DNA of 64,000 nucleotides from Clavibacter sp. (GTDB lineage: Bacteria > Actinomycetota > Actinomycetes > Nanopelagicales > Nanopelagicaceae). A program made the position numbers and the translations under genes. This document shows, piece by piece, positions 31,315 through 42,153 of this stretch (positions are counted from its first letter, which is position 1; every line of letters starts with the position of its first letter). Location of the stretch: positions 1-64,000 of the forward strand of contig BGOH01000008.1 of the NCBI GenBank assembly GCA_003569145.1, written 5' to 3'. The notes below the pieces were generated by a model. The model had not been told where the DNA came from. It did no database searches and saw nothing but the letters and a program-made list of their open reading frames with translations.

Positions 31315-31442
31315 TGAATACCTAATTTCTTGCTCTCTGAGCTTCTACGTCCACAACTAAAACTCAGGTATTAACAAGCTGTGGACAATTCCTCATCCTT
31401 TTAGATGATAGTTATTTCGCATTTAATAACCATGCTCTATCT

Positions 31443-31967
31443 ATGAAAAATGAAGCAGAAATAAGAAGTAAAGGATTTGATCTTTCTGATTATGACTTAT
31501 TGGATCATCCGGCATTAGAGCTATTTGAGCAAAATAGCTTTTATTCAACTCCTCTTTTTGGAAGAGACGTAAGCCAGGAAAGCAATAAGCTCTATCTAAT
31601 TCCAACTAGCCATGGCGAGAACTATGAAGCAGATTTTGCTCCCACTCCTTCTTCTCTTGCAGAACTTCCCAATGCCACGCGCTGGACTCTGACTTATCTA
31701 ATTACCGCTCTTGAGATTATGGCTGCAAGGCGCCCAGCCTCTCAGGTTGCTCGCACTACACACCGCTACACCTATAACTCACTACTTACTCAAGTAGGAA
31801 GCTTGAAGGAGGTTCCCAAGATCAAAAGTGTTAGAAGAAGCCAGCCAATAGTTGGAGTCGTTGAACTAAACGCAACATTGATTTTCAAAGAGAGAATTAG
31901 AGCTCTCGTTGCGCGCTTTGAAGGGGTCGATCACAAATGGCTCTGTACTGAGTTAAGCCTTATATAG
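31443..31967 (+). CDS. Rv3235-like (DUF6459) protein
   Basis: A 174-aa protein. The C-terminal half has the family's hallmark pattern: VVELNATLIFKERIRALVARF and GVDHKWLCTELSLI. The N-terminal half is low in recognisable motifs and acidic. The family is usually encoded beside secA in actinobacteria, and here it is convergent with secA with only 4 bp between stops. Function is unknown. The assignment rests on C-terminal similarity plus position. Confidence 0.65.
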   Translation: MKNEAEIRSKGFDLSDYDLLDHPALELFEQNSFYSTPLFGRDVSQESNKLYLIPTSHGENYEADFAPTPSSLAELPNATRWTLTYLITALEIMAARRPASQVARTTHRYTYNSLLTQVGSLKEVPKIKSVRRSQPIVGVVELNATLIFKERIRALVARFEGVDHKWLCTELSLI

Positions 31968-31971
31968 AAAG

Positions 31972-34653
31972 CTATGCAGCTCCATGACAGCGTTTATATT
32001 TCTTTCCAGAACCACATGGGCAAGGTGAATTTCTAGATACTCCGCCATTTACTGCCGGTGATGAGTTTGAAGCCTGACCACTCTCACTTGGCGATGAGTA
32101 ACGAAGCTCTTGCTTAGGAGCAGCTGGAGTAACGCCCTTTGCTTCGACGTGTTCATTTTCAACCTTGACTTCAACATTAAATAAGAATCCAACAAGTTCT
32201 TCCTTAATTGCATCCATCATCGCAGAAAATAGCTCGTATCCCTCTTTTTGATATTCAACAAGTGGATCTCGCTGCGCCATCGCGCGAAGACCAATTCCTT
32301 CCTGGAGATAATCCATCTCATAGAGATGCTCGCGCCACTTTCTATCTAGGACAGAAAGGAGAATCTTTCGCTCAAGTTCGCGCAGGACTTCAGCGCCTAG
32401 ATCTTGCTCACGTTTTGCATAGGCCGCAAAGATGTCATCTAGGACTTTAGCGGTGAGGAAATCAGTATCTAAACCAGTTCTGCCACCAACTTCAGCTTCA
32501 ATTTCTTCAACTTTAAATGAGATGGGATAAGTTGCTTTCAGAGCGGTCCAAAGTTGATCTAGATCCCACTCTTCAGGAAATCCTTCATTAGTTGCTGCTC
32601 CAACATAACCGCGAATCGTATCTTCAATAAATCCTGTGACTTGCTCCTTGATATCAGCGCCCTCTAAAACTTCTCGTCTTTCGCGATAGATAACCTCGCG
32701 CTGACGGTTCATCACATCGTCATATTTAAGAACGTTCTTACGCATCTCAAAATTCTGTGATTCAACTTGAGTCTGCGCAGATTTAATGGCATTGGTGACC
32801 ATCTTTGATTCAATTGGCGTATCTTCCGGAATGCCTGCAGCGCTTAGGAAACGCTCAACAAGAGCTGAATTAAACCTACGCATCAATTCATCTTGAAGTG
32901 AGAGATAGAAACGAGATTCACCAGGATCTCCTTGGCGACCAGATCGGCCACGGAGCTGATTATCGATACGGCGGGACTCATGTCGCTCAGTTCCTAGAAC
33001 ATAAAGTCCACCAAGTGCAACAACTTCATCATGGCCTTTGGAGACGGCAGCCTTCTGTCTTTCAATTTCAGCTGGCCACATCGCTTCGTACTCTTCAGGG
33101 TTTTCAACTGGCGAGATTCCCTGACGTTGTAATTCATAATCAGCCATAAATTCTGGGTTTCCACCAAGCATGATGTCAGTTCCACGACCTGCCATATTTG
33201 TTGAAACTGTTACAGCTCCAACCGTTCCTGCTCTTGCGATAATGGCCGCTTCACGTTCATGCTGCTTAGCATTTAATACTTCATGCGGAATACCTTTGCG
33301 TCTAAGAGCGCTTGAGAGAACTTCTGACTTTTCAACGCTAACAGTTCCAACCAAAACTGGTTGTCCCCTCCGATGGCGCTGGGCAATATCGTTAGCTACA
33401 GCTTCAAATTTGGCATCCTCAGTTTTATAGACCAGATCTGATTGATCAAGTCGTTGCATGACTTTATTGGTTGGAATTGGAATTACTCCAAGCTTGTAAA
33501 TCTGCATAAATTCTGAAGCCTCAGTCATCGCTGTTCCGGTCATACCAGCTAACTTGTCGTACATGCGGAAGTAGTTCTGCAAGGTTATTGTGGCCAGAGT
33601 CTGGTTTTCATCTTTGATCTCAACCCGCTCTTTTGCTTCCAGCGCTTGATGTAGACCTTCGCTATAGCGACGGCCAGATAGAACTCGGCCGGTATGTTCA
33701 TCAACAATTAAGAGCTCTCCACTCATGATCACATAATCTTTATCGCGCTTAAATAGCTCTTTAGCCTTAAGAGCATTATTTAGATAGCCAATCATTGGAG
33801 TGTTTACTGCTTCATAGAGATTTTCAATACCTAGCAGCTCTTCTACCTTTGAAACTCCAGCATCAAGAATTCCAGTATTACGCTTCTTTTCATCAACTTC
33901 ATAATGCTCACCGCGAGTTAAGCGCGATGCAATATTGGCAAATTCTTGATACCACTTCGTTGCCTTATCAGCAGGTCCACTGATAATCAGAGGGGTTCTA
34001 GCTTCATCAATCAAGATTGAGTCAACTTCATCCACGATGGCAAAGTTATGTTCACGCTGCACGCAATCGGCCAAGTTCCAAGCCATATTGTCTCGAAGGT
34101 AATCAAAACCAAATTCATTATTTGTTCCATAGGTAATATCGCAGTTGTACTGTTCGCGGCGCTCTGCTGGGCTCATGGATGCCAGAATTACCCCGACCTT
34201 TAAACCTAAAAATCTATGGATGCGTCCCATCCACTCGCTATCACGCTCTGCTAGATAATCATTAGTGGTAACAATGTGAACCCCTAGACCAGTGAGAGCA
34301 TTTAGGTATGAAGGAAGAGTTGCTACCAAAGTCTTTCCTTCACCAGTTCGCATTTCTGCAATATTTCCGCGGTGAAGTGCGGCGCCTCCCATAATTTGAA
34401 CGTCATAGTGGCGCTGTCCCAGTGTTCGCTTTGATGCCTCTCTGACTAGAGCAAAAGCTTCTGGAAGAAGGTCATCTAAATCTTCTCCTGCTGCAAGGCG
34501 TGCTTTGAAGGTATCGGTCATTGCCCTTAGCTGCTCATCGCTCATCGCGACATAAGTTGCTTCGTGTGAGTTAACAAGATCAGCAATCTTTTCTAATTGC
34601 TTAAGTGCGCGCCCTTCTCCGGCACGCAGAATCTTGTCGAGAATTGCAACCAC
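31972..34653 (-). CDS. secA: preprotein translocase ATPase SecA
   Basis: SecA drives secretion through SecYEG. At 893 aa it is complete: [20 protein letters not shown] (Walker A), [19 protein letters not shown] (Walker B), [13 protein letters not shown] and [28 protein letters not shown] (helicase motif VI region). The C-terminal zinc tail reads [16 protein letters not shown]. The start is GTG at 34653. It is the last gene of a run from sahH through mtrA, mtrB and comF, and looks like SecA1. Confidence 0.98.
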   Translation of the reverse strand: MVAILDKILRAGEGRALKQLEKIADLVNSHEATYVAMSDEQLRAMTDTFKARLAAGEDLDDLLPEAFALVREASKRTLGQRHYDVQIMGGAALHRGNIAEMRTGEGKTLVATLPSYLNALTGLGVHIVTTNDYLAERDSEWMGRIHRFLGLKVGVILASMSPAERREQYNCDITYGTNNEFGFDYLRDNMAWNLADCVQREHNFAIVDEVDSILIDEARTPLIISGPADKATKWYQEFANIASRLTRGEHYEVDEKKRNTGILDAGVSKVEELLGIENLYEAVNTPMIGYLNNALKAKELFKRDKDYVIMSGELLIVDEHTGRVLSGRRYSEGLHQALEAKERVEIKDENQTLATITLQNYFRMYDKLAGMTGTAMTEASEFMQIYKLGVIPIPTNKVMQRLDQSDLVYKTEDAKFEAVANDIAQRHRRGQPVLVGTVSVEKSEVLSSALRRKGIPHEVLNAKQHEREAAIIARAGTVGAVTVSTNMAGRGTDIMLGGNPEFMADYELQRQGISPVENPEEYEAMWPAEIERQKAAVSKGHDEVVALGGLYVLGTERHESRRIDNQLRGRSGRQGDPGESRFYLSLQDELMRRFNSALVERFLSAAGIPEDTPIESKMVTNAIKSAQTQVESQNFEMRKNVLKYDDVMNRQREVIYRERREVLEGADIKEQVTGFIEDTIRGYVGAATNEGFPEEWDLDQLWTALKATYPISFKVEEIEAEVGGRTGLDTDFLTAKVLDDIFAAYAKREQDLGAEVLRELERKILLSVLDRKWREHLYEMDYLQEGIGLRAMAQRDPLVEYQKEGYELFSAMMDAIKEELVGFLFNVEVKVENEHVEAKGVTPAAPKQELRYSSPSESGQASNSSPAVNGGVSRNSPCPCGSGKKYKRCHGAA

Positions 34654-34684
34654 GGATCAACCTTCCACTTGATGAACTAGGGCT

Positions 34685-35386
34685 CTATCGTATTAGTAGG
34701 CGGTGGGCTGACGCACATACCGTTGCAGCGCCCAAAACTGTCAGATTTCTCTCCCTTAAAGCCCGAAAAGCGCTATCTAACGTAGCCCCGGTGGTCAATA
34801 CATCGTCTATTAGCAAGATTGGTCTTTCCCTTACTAAATCATCACTTCTAAGCCTAAAGGCTCTGGCCATATTGCTCTGGCGCGCAGTATAGGAAAGTTC
34901 GCTCTGATCTCTAACGCTCTTCTGATGAATAAGTAGTTCCTTCCAGCGCCAGCGCACTCCATTCTTTTGCTTTTGCAGCGCAACTAATTGATCAAGGATT
35001 GGGTGGAGAAACGATCCACCTCTTTTTCTTATCGCAGATTTAGTTGAAGGAATCGGAACTAGTAAGCAATGCGAAATACTTAGCGCTGGATTGTCTAATT
35101 CAAACTTCTCTAAAGCAGTACTCAGCGCTCTTGCCATCCAAAATTGTGCGACTCTATTTCTACTCTCTTTGGCTTGAATTATAATTCTAGAACTTGCTGC
35201 GTTATAAGCAAGAACTGAATTAACTGCTAAACCTTTGACATATCGCCGCTGGACAGGTGCAAGCCAGAACTGCTGACATTCTAAACAAAGTGGTGCAAAC
35301 TCAACTTGACAGTAAATACAAATTTTTGGAAAGACTAATGAAGTTAGAGCTGAGAAAATTCCTTCTTTTCTTTTATCAAAGTCCAC
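34685..35386 (-). CDS. comF: ComF-family amidophosphoribosyltransferase-like protein
   Basis: A 233-aa protein. The N-terminal zinc-ribbon-like cysteines are in KICIYCQVEFAPLCLECQ, and the PRPP-binding loop PILLIDDVLTTGATLDSAF is near the C-terminus. PIPSTKSAIRKRGGSF is the family's conserved basic region. ComF proteins are linked to DNA uptake in some bacteria, but the actinobacterial role is not known. It sits between mtrB and secA; the lpqB and hpf genes usually flanking it are missing. Confidence 0.9.
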   Translation of the reverse strand: MDFDKRKEGIFSALTSLVFPKICIYCQVEFAPLCLECQQFWLAPVQRRYVKGLAVNSVLAYNAASSRIIIQAKESRNRVAQFWMARALSTALEKFELDNPALSISHCLLVPIPSTKSAIRKRGGSFLHPILDQLVALQKQKNGVRWRWKELLIHQKSVRDQSELSYTARQSNMARAFRLRSDDLVRERPILLIDDVLTTGATLDSAFRALRERNLTVLGAATVCASAHRLLIR

Positions 35387-35433
35387 TTAGACATTTTTAG
35401 CAAAGCAGGCAAATAAACTAAGTGTTTAGAACT

Positions 35434-36972
35434 TCAATGTGTGGGTAACTCACCTATGGGAACTTCAGTTATGGGTTGACCTTGCGTCAATGGAAGAGTC
35501 AAAACAAATTGTGCGCCAGCGCCTAGTTCTGACCAGAGCTTGATATCGCCGCCATGAAGGTTTGCATCCTCTCTAGCAATTGATAGTCCAAGGCCTGTTC
35601 CACCTCTAATGCGAGAGCGCGACGGATCTGCGCGCCAGAAACGATCAAAGACTCGCTCCAGGTGATGGGTGGCAATACCAACTCCATAATCTCTAACTGC
35701 GAGTGAAACTGCGCTCGAACTAGCTTTGACTGTTAAGTCCACAGGATTTCCTTCAGCATGATCAATAGCATTTCCTAATAAATTGCGCATAATCCGCTCA
35801 ATACGTCGCGAATCCCCATCAATTAAAACTTCATCCTCTGGGACATCGATTCGAATTTTCACATCTCTTTGCTTAGCATCCATCGCCAAATCTTCTACGC
35901 AGCGATTAACTAGCTGAACCAGGTCAATTTTTGACAGAGACAAAGTGGCAACTTGAGCATCAAAGCGGCTGACCTCTAATAGGTCAGTTAACAATTCTTC
36001 GAAGCGATCAATCTGAGAGAGAAGAAGTTCAGCACTCCTTGCAATAGTTGGATCAAATCCCTCTCTAGCTGCAAAGATCACATCAGATGCCATACGAATA
36101 GTTGTTAGTGGAGTTCGTAGCTCATGCGAGACATCAGAGACAAATCTCTGCTGAAGTCTTGAGAGATTCTCTAGACGAGTAATCTGTTTGGCAAGAGTAT
36201 CTGCCATATCATTGAAAGCAGTCCCAAGTCTGGCAACTTCGTCACTTCCTTTAACTTGCATTCTCTTTAAAAGGTCGCCTGCGGAAAGTTGCTCAGCTAC
36301 TTCAGCGGCATACCTGACGGGCTTAATAACTTGCCTTAAAACTACTGAGGCAATAACCATAATCAATGCCATCAGAATAAGTCCTGTGCCCCACATCGAA
36401 CGACCAATGAGATCAATCGTTTGCTGCTGTGATGAAAAGTCAAAGAGTACATACATTTCATAGCGACCTACAGACTTAATATCTATACGATGACCAACAG
36501 CAACTCCAGCAACGCTCTCTCCATTGAAATATCGCAAGTTCGTGCGCTGCCAATGAATCTCATCATCTTCTTTAACAAGCTGCCTTAACTCATTTGGAAT
36601 TGAAGATGGCTCAAGGAAGTTTGAAGTAGATCTTGAGGGAATGCCAGCAACCCTTTTGCCAGTGCTACTAAGAAGTGCAATCTCTCGGCCCGAGGCTTTT
36701 GCGCTGACATTTGTAGACTTAACAATTTCATCGACAATTGTTTTGTAATCGGTATTTTTATTGAGGCTACCAATTAAGAAGCGATAGTCAGCATATTGAA
36801 TTGCAGCTTCACCTTCAGAAATTGCTGCCGAAATCTTCTCCTCGATAATTCCATCAGAGATACGGTTATAGAGGTTGGAGCCAAGGAAATAGATTAAAGC
36901 TATCGAGATAATGCTTGATACTGAAAATACTTTTCTAAATAAAGAGGTTCTAAAGTATTGGGTTATCTTCAC
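35434..36972 (-). CDS. mtrB: two-component sensor histidine kinase MtrB
   Basis: A 512-aa membrane kinase. TM1 is VFSVSSIISIALIYFLGS; an extracytoplasmic domain follows; TM2 is GTGLILMALIMVIASVVLRQV. Then come a HAMP domain (AEVAEQLSAGDLLKRM), the phosphoacceptor FVSDVSHELRTPLTTIRM, the N box LLGNAIDHA and the ATP box GGTGLGLSIAREDANLHGG. It follows mtrA by 14 bp. In mycobacteria MtrA/B controls cell division and envelope genes. The partner lipoprotein gene lpqB is absent downstream. Confidence 0.95.
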   Translation of the reverse strand: MKITQYFRTSLFRKVFSVSSIISIALIYFLGSNLYNRISDGIIEEKISAAISEGEAAIQYADYRFLIGSLNKNTDYKTIVDEIVKSTNVSAKASGREIALLSSTGKRVAGIPSRSTSNFLEPSSIPNELRQLVKEDDEIHWQRTNLRYFNGESVAGVAVGHRIDIKSVGRYEMYVLFDFSSQQQTIDLIGRSMWGTGLILMALIMVIASVVLRQVIKPVRYAAEVAEQLSAGDLLKRMQVKGSDEVARLGTAFNDMADTLAKQITRLENLSRLQQRFVSDVSHELRTPLTTIRMASDVIFAAREGFDPTIARSAELLLSQIDRFEELLTDLLEVSRFDAQVATLSLSKIDLVQLVNRCVEDLAMDAKQRDVKIRIDVPEDEVLIDGDSRRIERIMRNLLGNAIDHAEGNPVDLTVKASSSAVSLAVRDYGVGIATHHLERVFDRFWRADPSRSRIRGGTGLGLSIAREDANLHGGDIKLWSELGAGAQFVLTLPLTQGQPITEVPIGELPTH

Positions 36973-36986
36973 TTTTTTCAGTGTCT

Positions 36987-37676
36987 CTAACTTCTATTAC
37001 CTAGCGCGCCTGCCTTATATCCAATGCCGCGAACCGTGCCAATGATTGTTGGATTTTCAGGGTCATGCTCAATCTTGGCGCGCAACCTTTGAATATGAAC
37101 ATTGACTAAACGGGTATCGGTTGAGTGGCGATATCCCCACACTTCACCAAGTAAAGCTTCTCGAGTAAAGACTCTTCCTGGTTCTTTCGCTAGCGATACT
37201 AAGAGATCAAATTCAAGACGCGTTAAGGGAATCTCCTTCCCTGCTCGAGTAACTGTGTGCTCCACAATATCAATGGCTAAATCACCGATAGTAAGAGTGC
37301 TGGAGATCTCTCCGCCTGTTCTACGTAGCCTGGTTCTAATTCGCGCTACTAACTCTGATGGCTTAAATGGCTTGACCATGTAGTCATCAGCGCCTGCTTC
37401 AAGCCCTCTAACAATGTCATGGGTATCACTCTTTGCAGTGAGCATCACGATTGGTACCCGCATAGAGTGTTTACGAATCTCTTTACAAACTTCTATTCCA
37501 TCAAGACCAGGAAGCATGATGTCTAGCAAAACTAAATCTGGCGGATTATTGCGAAAGACTTCAAGTACTTCATCGCCCCTGCTAACTAGGTCGACTTCAA
37601 TACCTACGCCATTTAGAACAATTCCCAACATTTCGGCAAGGTCTTGATCGTCATCAACGACCATTACCGAAGTCAT
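36987..37676 (-). CDS. mtrA: DNA-binding response regulator MtrA
   Basis: A 229-aa OmpR-type regulator. The receiver domain has VVDDDQDLAEMLGI, the phosphoacceptor Asp in LVLLDIMLPGLDGIEV, and VMLTAKSD. The winged-helix domain has LTRLEFDLLVSLAKEPGRVFTREALL and RLVNVHIQRLRAKIEHDP, followed by TVRGIGYK. Its ATG overlaps the sahH stop by one base, coupling it to methyl-cycle metabolism. Partner is MtrB just downstream. Confidence 0.97.
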   Translation of the reverse strand: MTSVMVVDDDQDLAEMLGIVLNGVGIEVDLVSRGDEVLEVFRNNPPDLVLLDIMLPGLDGIEVCKEIRKHSMRVPIVMLTAKSDTHDIVRGLEAGADDYMVKPFKPSELVARIRTRLRRTGGEISSTLTIGDLAIDIVEHTVTRAGKEIPLTRLEFDLLVSLAKEPGRVFTREALLGEVWGYRHSTDTRLVNVHIQRLRAKIEHDPENPTIIGTVRGIGYKAGALGNRS

Positions 37677-38956
37677 TAGCTACCGTGCTTCCAAGAGTTT
37701 AGATATTCATTCTGAATTGGGTTCAAAGTATCAATCGTTGCACCCATTGACTTCAATTTCAGACGAGCTACTTCTTTATCAATTTCAACTGGAACCATAT
37801 GAACTCCAGCGCCAAGTCCCTTTGCGCTCTTTACCAACCACTCAGCGGTGAGAGCCTGATCAGAAAATGACATATCCATTACAACAGCAGGGTGTCCCTC
37901 TGCAGCTCCTAGATTTACTAGACGGCCTTCAGCAATTAGAAGGATTCTTCGCCCATTTCCTAGTAGGTACTCATCGGTTTGATGGCGAATTTTTGGGTTC
38001 TTCTGTGAATTCTTCTCAAGCCAGGCCACATCAATTTCAATATCAAAGTGACCAGCATTGGCCAAGATTGCTCCATCTTTCATTAATTGGAAATGCTCAG
38101 CTGCAATAACAGTGCGATTACCGGTAACAGTTATAAAGATATCTCCTACTTTTGCTGCCTCTGCCATCGGCATTACGCGATAGCCCTGCATAAGTGCATC
38201 AAGTGCTTTAGTTGGATCAATCTCAGTAATTACAACTTCGGCGCCCATTCCTCTAGCGCGCTCTGCTACTCCCTTGCCGCAATAACCAAAACCAGAAACC
38301 ACAAAAACTTTTCCAGCAATTAATTGGTTTGTAGCACGAAAGATTGCATCAATAGTTGATTGACCTGTGCCATAGCGATTATCAAACATATGCTTGGTAT
38401 CGGTGTCATTAACAGCAATCATTGGGAAAGTTAGTGCGCCATCTTTTGCCATCTGCTGAAGACGAATAACACCAGTGGTTGTCTCCTCGCATCCTCCAGT
38501 GATATTTGGAAGTAGTTCAGTTCTTGTGGTGTGTAGGGTGTTTACTAAGTCGCATCCATCATCGAAGACTTGGTGCGGAGCAATATCAAGAGCAGCATTA
38601 ATGTGTGAGTAATAGCCATCACGGTCAACAGCGTTTCTAGCAAATACGCTAATTCCATATTCATAAACCAGAGCTGCTGCTGTGTCATCTTGAGTTGAGA
38701 GTGGGTTAGAAGCACATAGCGCAAGCTCTGCCCCTCCAGCTTTTAGAGTCCTCATTAGATTGGCAGTCTCAGTTGTTACATGCATGCAGGCAGCAAAGCG
38801 AACGCCTTTAAATGGCTGCTCTTTTTCAAATCTCTCTCTGATTTGAGCAAGTACTGGCATATTGCGCTCAGCCCATTCAATCCGCTTCTTTCCTTCAGCA
38901 GCAAGTGAAGCATTGGCAATGTCATGTTTTGGCGTAGTCATAGTTGTTGGATTCAC
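37676..38956 (-). CDS. ahcY: adenosylhomocysteinase
   Basis: Hydrolyses S-adenosylhomocysteine to adenosine and homocysteine, keeping methyltransferases active. The NAD site is [23 protein letters not shown]. Substrate-binding residues lie in [30 protein letters not shown] and [21 protein letters not shown]. The C-terminal LNSWKHGS ends it. The start is GTG at 38956 with AGGAGAG upstream. At 426 aa it is normal. It heads the mtrA-mtrB-comF-secA run. Confidence 0.97.
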   Translation of the reverse strand: MNPTTMTTPKHDIANASLAAEGKKRIEWAERNMPVLAQIRERFEKEQPFKGVRFAACMHVTTETANLMRTLKAGGAELALCASNPLSTQDDTAAALVYEYGISVFARNAVDRDGYYSHINAALDIAPHQVFDDGCDLVNTLHTTRTELLPNITGGCEETTTGVIRLQQMAKDGALTFPMIAVNDTDTKHMFDNRYGTGQSTIDAIFRATNQLIAGKVFVVSGFGYCGKGVAERARGMGAEVVITEIDPTKALDALMQGYRVMPMAEAAKVGDIFITVTGNRTVIAAEHFQLMKDGAILANAGHFDIEIDVAWLEKNSQKNPKIRHQTDEYLLGNGRRILLIAEGRLVNLGAAEGHPAVVMDMSFSDQALTAEWLVKSAKGLGAGVHMVPVEIDKEVARLKLKSMGATIDTLNPIQNEYLNSWKHGS

Positions 38957-39009
38957 TTAAATTTCTCTCCTGATGGGTTTAGAGCTTGCCTCTGATTAGA
39001 AGGCGTAGT

Positions 39010-40398
39010 TTACCCGTTTCTTATTAACTGCAAGACCAGATCTCGCATGGAAGCCATCTGCTCTTGGGTATCGGCCTCAACATTTAGCCTTAATAACGGC
39101 TCAGTATTTGAAGACCTAAGGTTAAACCACCAATTCTTAGCGTTAACAGTGAGACCATCAAGCTCATCAAAAGTTAAACCTGGCTCATAATCTTTAAAGT
39201 GGGACTTGATCTTATTTATCGCTTTGCCCTGATCAACAACGGTTGTATTTATCTCACCGCTTAGGCTGTATCGATTAAAGCTCTGCATTAACTCAGATAG
39301 CGGAATCTGACTTTCAAGAAGTGCTGCTATTGCATGAAGGGCAGCAAGCATTCCAGAGTCGGCTGACCAAAAGTCTTTAAAATAAAAATGTCCTGAATGC
39401 TCTCCCCCAAAGACTGCGCCTTCATCTGCCATCATCTGTTTTATATATGAGTGTCCAACTCTGGAGCGAAGCGCTCTACCACCTGACTCAGCAATTACTT
39501 CAGGAACAGCTTTGGAGCTAATTAAGTTATAGATAATTGACGCACCTGGATTTTTAATAAGTTCTCGTTTTGCAATTAGCGCTGTTAGCGCAGATGGTGA
39601 GACAAGATTTCCTTTTTCATCAACTAAGAAACAGCGATCAGCATCGCCATCAAATGCCAAACCAATATCTGAGCCTTTCTCCCTTACTAGATTTTGTAGA
39701 TCAACTAAATTTTTAGGCTCGATCGGATTTGCCTCGTGATTTGGAAAACTTCCATCTAATTCAAAATAGATGCCATCAACGATTGCATTAATCTCTCGCA
39801 TAACTGCAGGCGCGGTATGCCCTCCCATCCCATTTCCCGCATCAATTGCAATCCGCAGCGGTCTTGATTGAAAATCTGGCGCAAAAGACTTCTCTGGAAA
39901 GAGTGAGAATAGAAACTTAACGTAATCGGCTAGTAAATCTTGGCTCCGCTCTTTTCCCATAGGGCGATTTGGAATGGGAAATCCTTGAGCTATTGCCGAC
40001 TTAATCCAAGCCAGCCCTGACTCTTGGCCAATTGGTTTGGCCCCGCTTCTACATAGCTTTATTCCATTGTATTGCGCTGGATTATGGCTAGCAGTAAACA
40101 TTGCTCCCGGCATATTGAGAGCCCCTGATGCAAAATAGAGTTGATCTGTAGAGCAAAGTCCAATTCGAATTACATCAAGTCCTTGTGAGGTTATGCCATC
40201 TGAAAATGCGGTAGCTAAATCAGGAGATGATGGGCGCATATCTTCTCCCACAACAATGGTTGCTGGCTCGCGCTCTCGTTCAATAAATTTAGCAAAGGCG
40301 ATTCCAAGTGCAAAGGTGAAGTCAGCGCTTATCTCTTCATCAACCAGGCCACGAATGTCATAGGCCTTAATTACTTTATCAAGCAGCTCTTGATCCAC
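39010..40398 (-). CDS. manB: phosphomannomutase/phosphoglucomutase
   Basis: Interconverts mannose-6-phosphate and mannose-1-phosphate. The catalytic phosphoserine is in FTASHNPAQYNGIKLC, the metal site in IGLAFDGDADRCFLVD, and the sugar-specificity region in AVFGGEHSGHFYF. RSSNTEPLLRLNVEA binds the phosphate. At 462 aa it is complete. It works with ManC at 45771 to make GDP-mannose for glycan synthesis, alongside the nearby glycosyltransferase. Confidence 0.94.
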   Translation of the reverse strand: MDQELLDKVIKAYDIRGLVDEEISADFTFALGIAFAKFIEREREPATIVVGEDMRPSSPDLATAFSDGITSQGLDVIRIGLCSTDQLYFASGALNMPGAMFTASHNPAQYNGIKLCRSGAKPIGQESGLAWIKSAIAQGFPIPNRPMGKERSQDLLADYVKFLFSLFPEKSFAPDFQSRPLRIAIDAGNGMGGHTAPAVMREINAIVDGIYFELDGSFPNHEANPIEPKNLVDLQNLVREKGSDIGLAFDGDADRCFLVDEKGNLVSPSALTALIAKRELIKNPGASIIYNLISSKAVPEVIAESGGRALRSRVGHSYIKQMMADEGAVFGGEHSGHFYFKDFWSADSGMLAALHAIAALLESQIPLSELMQSFNRYSLSGEINTTVVDQGKAINKIKSHFKDYEPGLTFDELDGLTVNAKNWWFNLRSSNTEPLLRLNVEADTQEQMASMRDLVLQLIRNG

Positions 40399-40416
40399 TC
40401 TTAAATCTTAGCGGTC

Positions 40417-40803
40417 TTACTTATTATCTGGAATTGCGCGAAGATGGCCACGACGACCAACTTCAGGAGTTACTGCCTTTGGCGCTATCTCTTCAGCAAA
40501 ACTCTGGCGAATTGCATCAGCAATTGCGATTAAATCTTCTGGAGAAGGTTCAACTATTTCTCGGTCAGGATTATGTTCAATGACGCTCCAGCCTTGCGGC
40601 ACGGTTAATTTAGCTGAGTGCTCAAGACAGAGATCATAGGCATGTGGTTCTACATAGGTTGAAAGTGGTCCAATGAGCGCTGTGGAGTCAGAGTAAATAT
40701 AGGTAAGAGTTTTAATTGCATGCGCGCTACATCCAGAGCGCGTGCATCGTCTTCCAACAGCGCTAGGGCGAGAATTTGGCCTTGAGCTATTAGTTGATGA
40801 CAT
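40417..40803 (-). CDS. DUF3499 family protein
   Basis: A 128-aa actinobacterial protein of unknown function. The family core is RRCTRSGCSAHAIKTLTYIYSDSTALIGPLS, followed by EPHAYDLCLEHSAKLTVPQGW. The paired cysteines in CTRSGC and LCLEH suggest a zinc-ribbon-like fold, which is inference. The C-terminus is basic. It lies between manB and the DUF5719 gene, its usual position in this conserved cluster. Confidence 0.88.
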   Translation of the reverse strand: MSSTNSSRPNSRPSAVGRRCTRSGCSAHAIKTLTYIYSDSTALIGPLSTYVEPHAYDLCLEHSAKLTVPQGWSVIEHNPDREIVEPSPEDLIAIADAIRQSFAEEIAPKAVTPEVGRRGHLRAIPDNK

Positions 40804-40845
40804 GGCGCGAGATTAGTCGCTTACCTCCAACTTTTATGGGATTTA

Positions 40846-42153
40846 CTAGCCGCGAGGCTGAATAACTGCAATGTCAGCAATTGGCTTTGTGGCACTCTCA
40901 AGGTTTGTACTTGGCGCAATACCAAGGCGAGCAACCCCATCACCACTTATCCAACTCATCGCTGCAACAACCGGGGTTGCGCTACTAATGGTTAACAGCC
41001 TGGCATTTGGTGGAACTCGCCAATTAACGATCTCATCACCTCGAATCAATTCACTATTGCTCTTGCCCCCTCTATCTCTCCAAACTATGGAGAGGATAAC
41101 TTTCTCCCCGACAAAGCTAATCACTGGTTCAAGGCCATAAATATTAAATGAAACGGTATTAAAGCTCTGACTTGGAGCGCTCCAAGTAAAGTCTGAAACT
41201 GATCCGCTCTTAACCTCAGATAGAACCGATGCAACTATCTCCTCAGTTGCGCTAACTTTTAGAGCAAATGCTTTGCTGCCGAAATCAACGCTGCTTAGAT
41301 CAATATCTGTAACTTCTCGAGCATTAAGTGATATCTCGCCAATTCCAACCGGAACATAGACGCCATCAGGTGAGATGATTTCAACACTTGCGCGTGCATC
41401 AACTTCTCCAACGCTCATCAGCCTCAAGGTATGTTTGATTGAACTACTAGAACCCAGTTTGACGGCAAGACCTGCAATTACTAATTCTTTACTTGCCTCT
41501 GACATTGCTGGAACAAAGTCTCCGCCAATGTTGCTTAAGCCGCGCACTCGCTCATCTAGAAGATATGAAGTGATGCGACCACTTCGAGTTTCAACCTTTA
41601 AAACTATTCGCTCAGAACCAGGTGAGAGTGAGTCGATTCGAACAACTTTCTCAGATGAGGCTTTAACTGTTACTGGAAGGCTCTGACTAGCCCCACTTTC
41701 AGAGTAAGCGGTTAGATCAATTAGGGCATCACTTAAACCACTATTGATCATAATTAACTTTGATTGACTTGTGACATTAGCTGTACCACCAACAAACCAA
41801 TTTATCGGGCCGCTAATAGTGCAGGTAGCAGCGCTACTCCACTTGCCAGATCTGGTCATAATTACATTGGTATTTGCAGGATTTCCAGCAACCAAAATTG
41901 CTCCGCGATTAAGTGGATAGCTTCCCGAGCCATTCTTCTTTAGCTCTGCACTAGGTTGATTGATATTTCTTATCTCAATATTTTTAGTCGCAAGCAGTGC
42001 AGTTGCTTTCGCTCCAGATACTCCAGCAGGACACGCCGTTGCTGGATATGACTGAGTAACAACAGAATTAGAAGAGCTCTGAGGTAGTAGGTGAGCAATA
42101 TGGGCAATTATGATAAAAATCAAAAGTGCAAAGCTGGCGCGCGTCTCTTTCAT
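40846..42153 (-). CDS. DUF5719 family secreted/anchored protein
   Basis: A 435-aa protein with an N-terminal hydrophobic segment (RASFALLIFIIIAHIAHLL), a signal or anchor. The mature part is beta-rich and Ser/Thr/Val-rich: VVTQSYPATACPAG near the N-terminus is typical of DUF5719, then repeated beta-strand patterns. It overlaps the giant glycosyltransferase gene by 4 bp; DUF5719 and this GT2 are usually adjacent in actinobacteria, so an envelope glycan role is likely. Exact function is unknown. Confidence 0.78.
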   Translation of the reverse strand: MKETRASFALLIFIIIAHIAHLLPQSSSNSVVTQSYPATACPAGVSGAKATALLATKNIEIRNINQPSAELKKNGSGSYPLNRGAILVAGNPANTNVIMTRSGKWSSAATCTISGPINWFVGGTANVTSQSKLIMINSGLSDALIDLTAYSESGASQSLPVTVKASSEKVVRIDSLSPGSERIVLKVETRSGRITSYLLDERVRGLSNIGGDFVPAMSEASKELVIAGLAVKLGSSSSIKHTLRLMSVGEVDARASVEIISPDGVYVPVGIGEISLNAREVTDIDLSSVDFGSKAFALKVSATEEIVASVLSEVKSGSVSDFTWSAPSQSFNTVSFNIYGLEPVISFVGEKVILSIVWRDRGGKSNSELIRGDEIVNWRVPPNARLLTISSATPVVAAMSWISGDGVARLGIAPSTNLESATKPIADIAVIQPRG

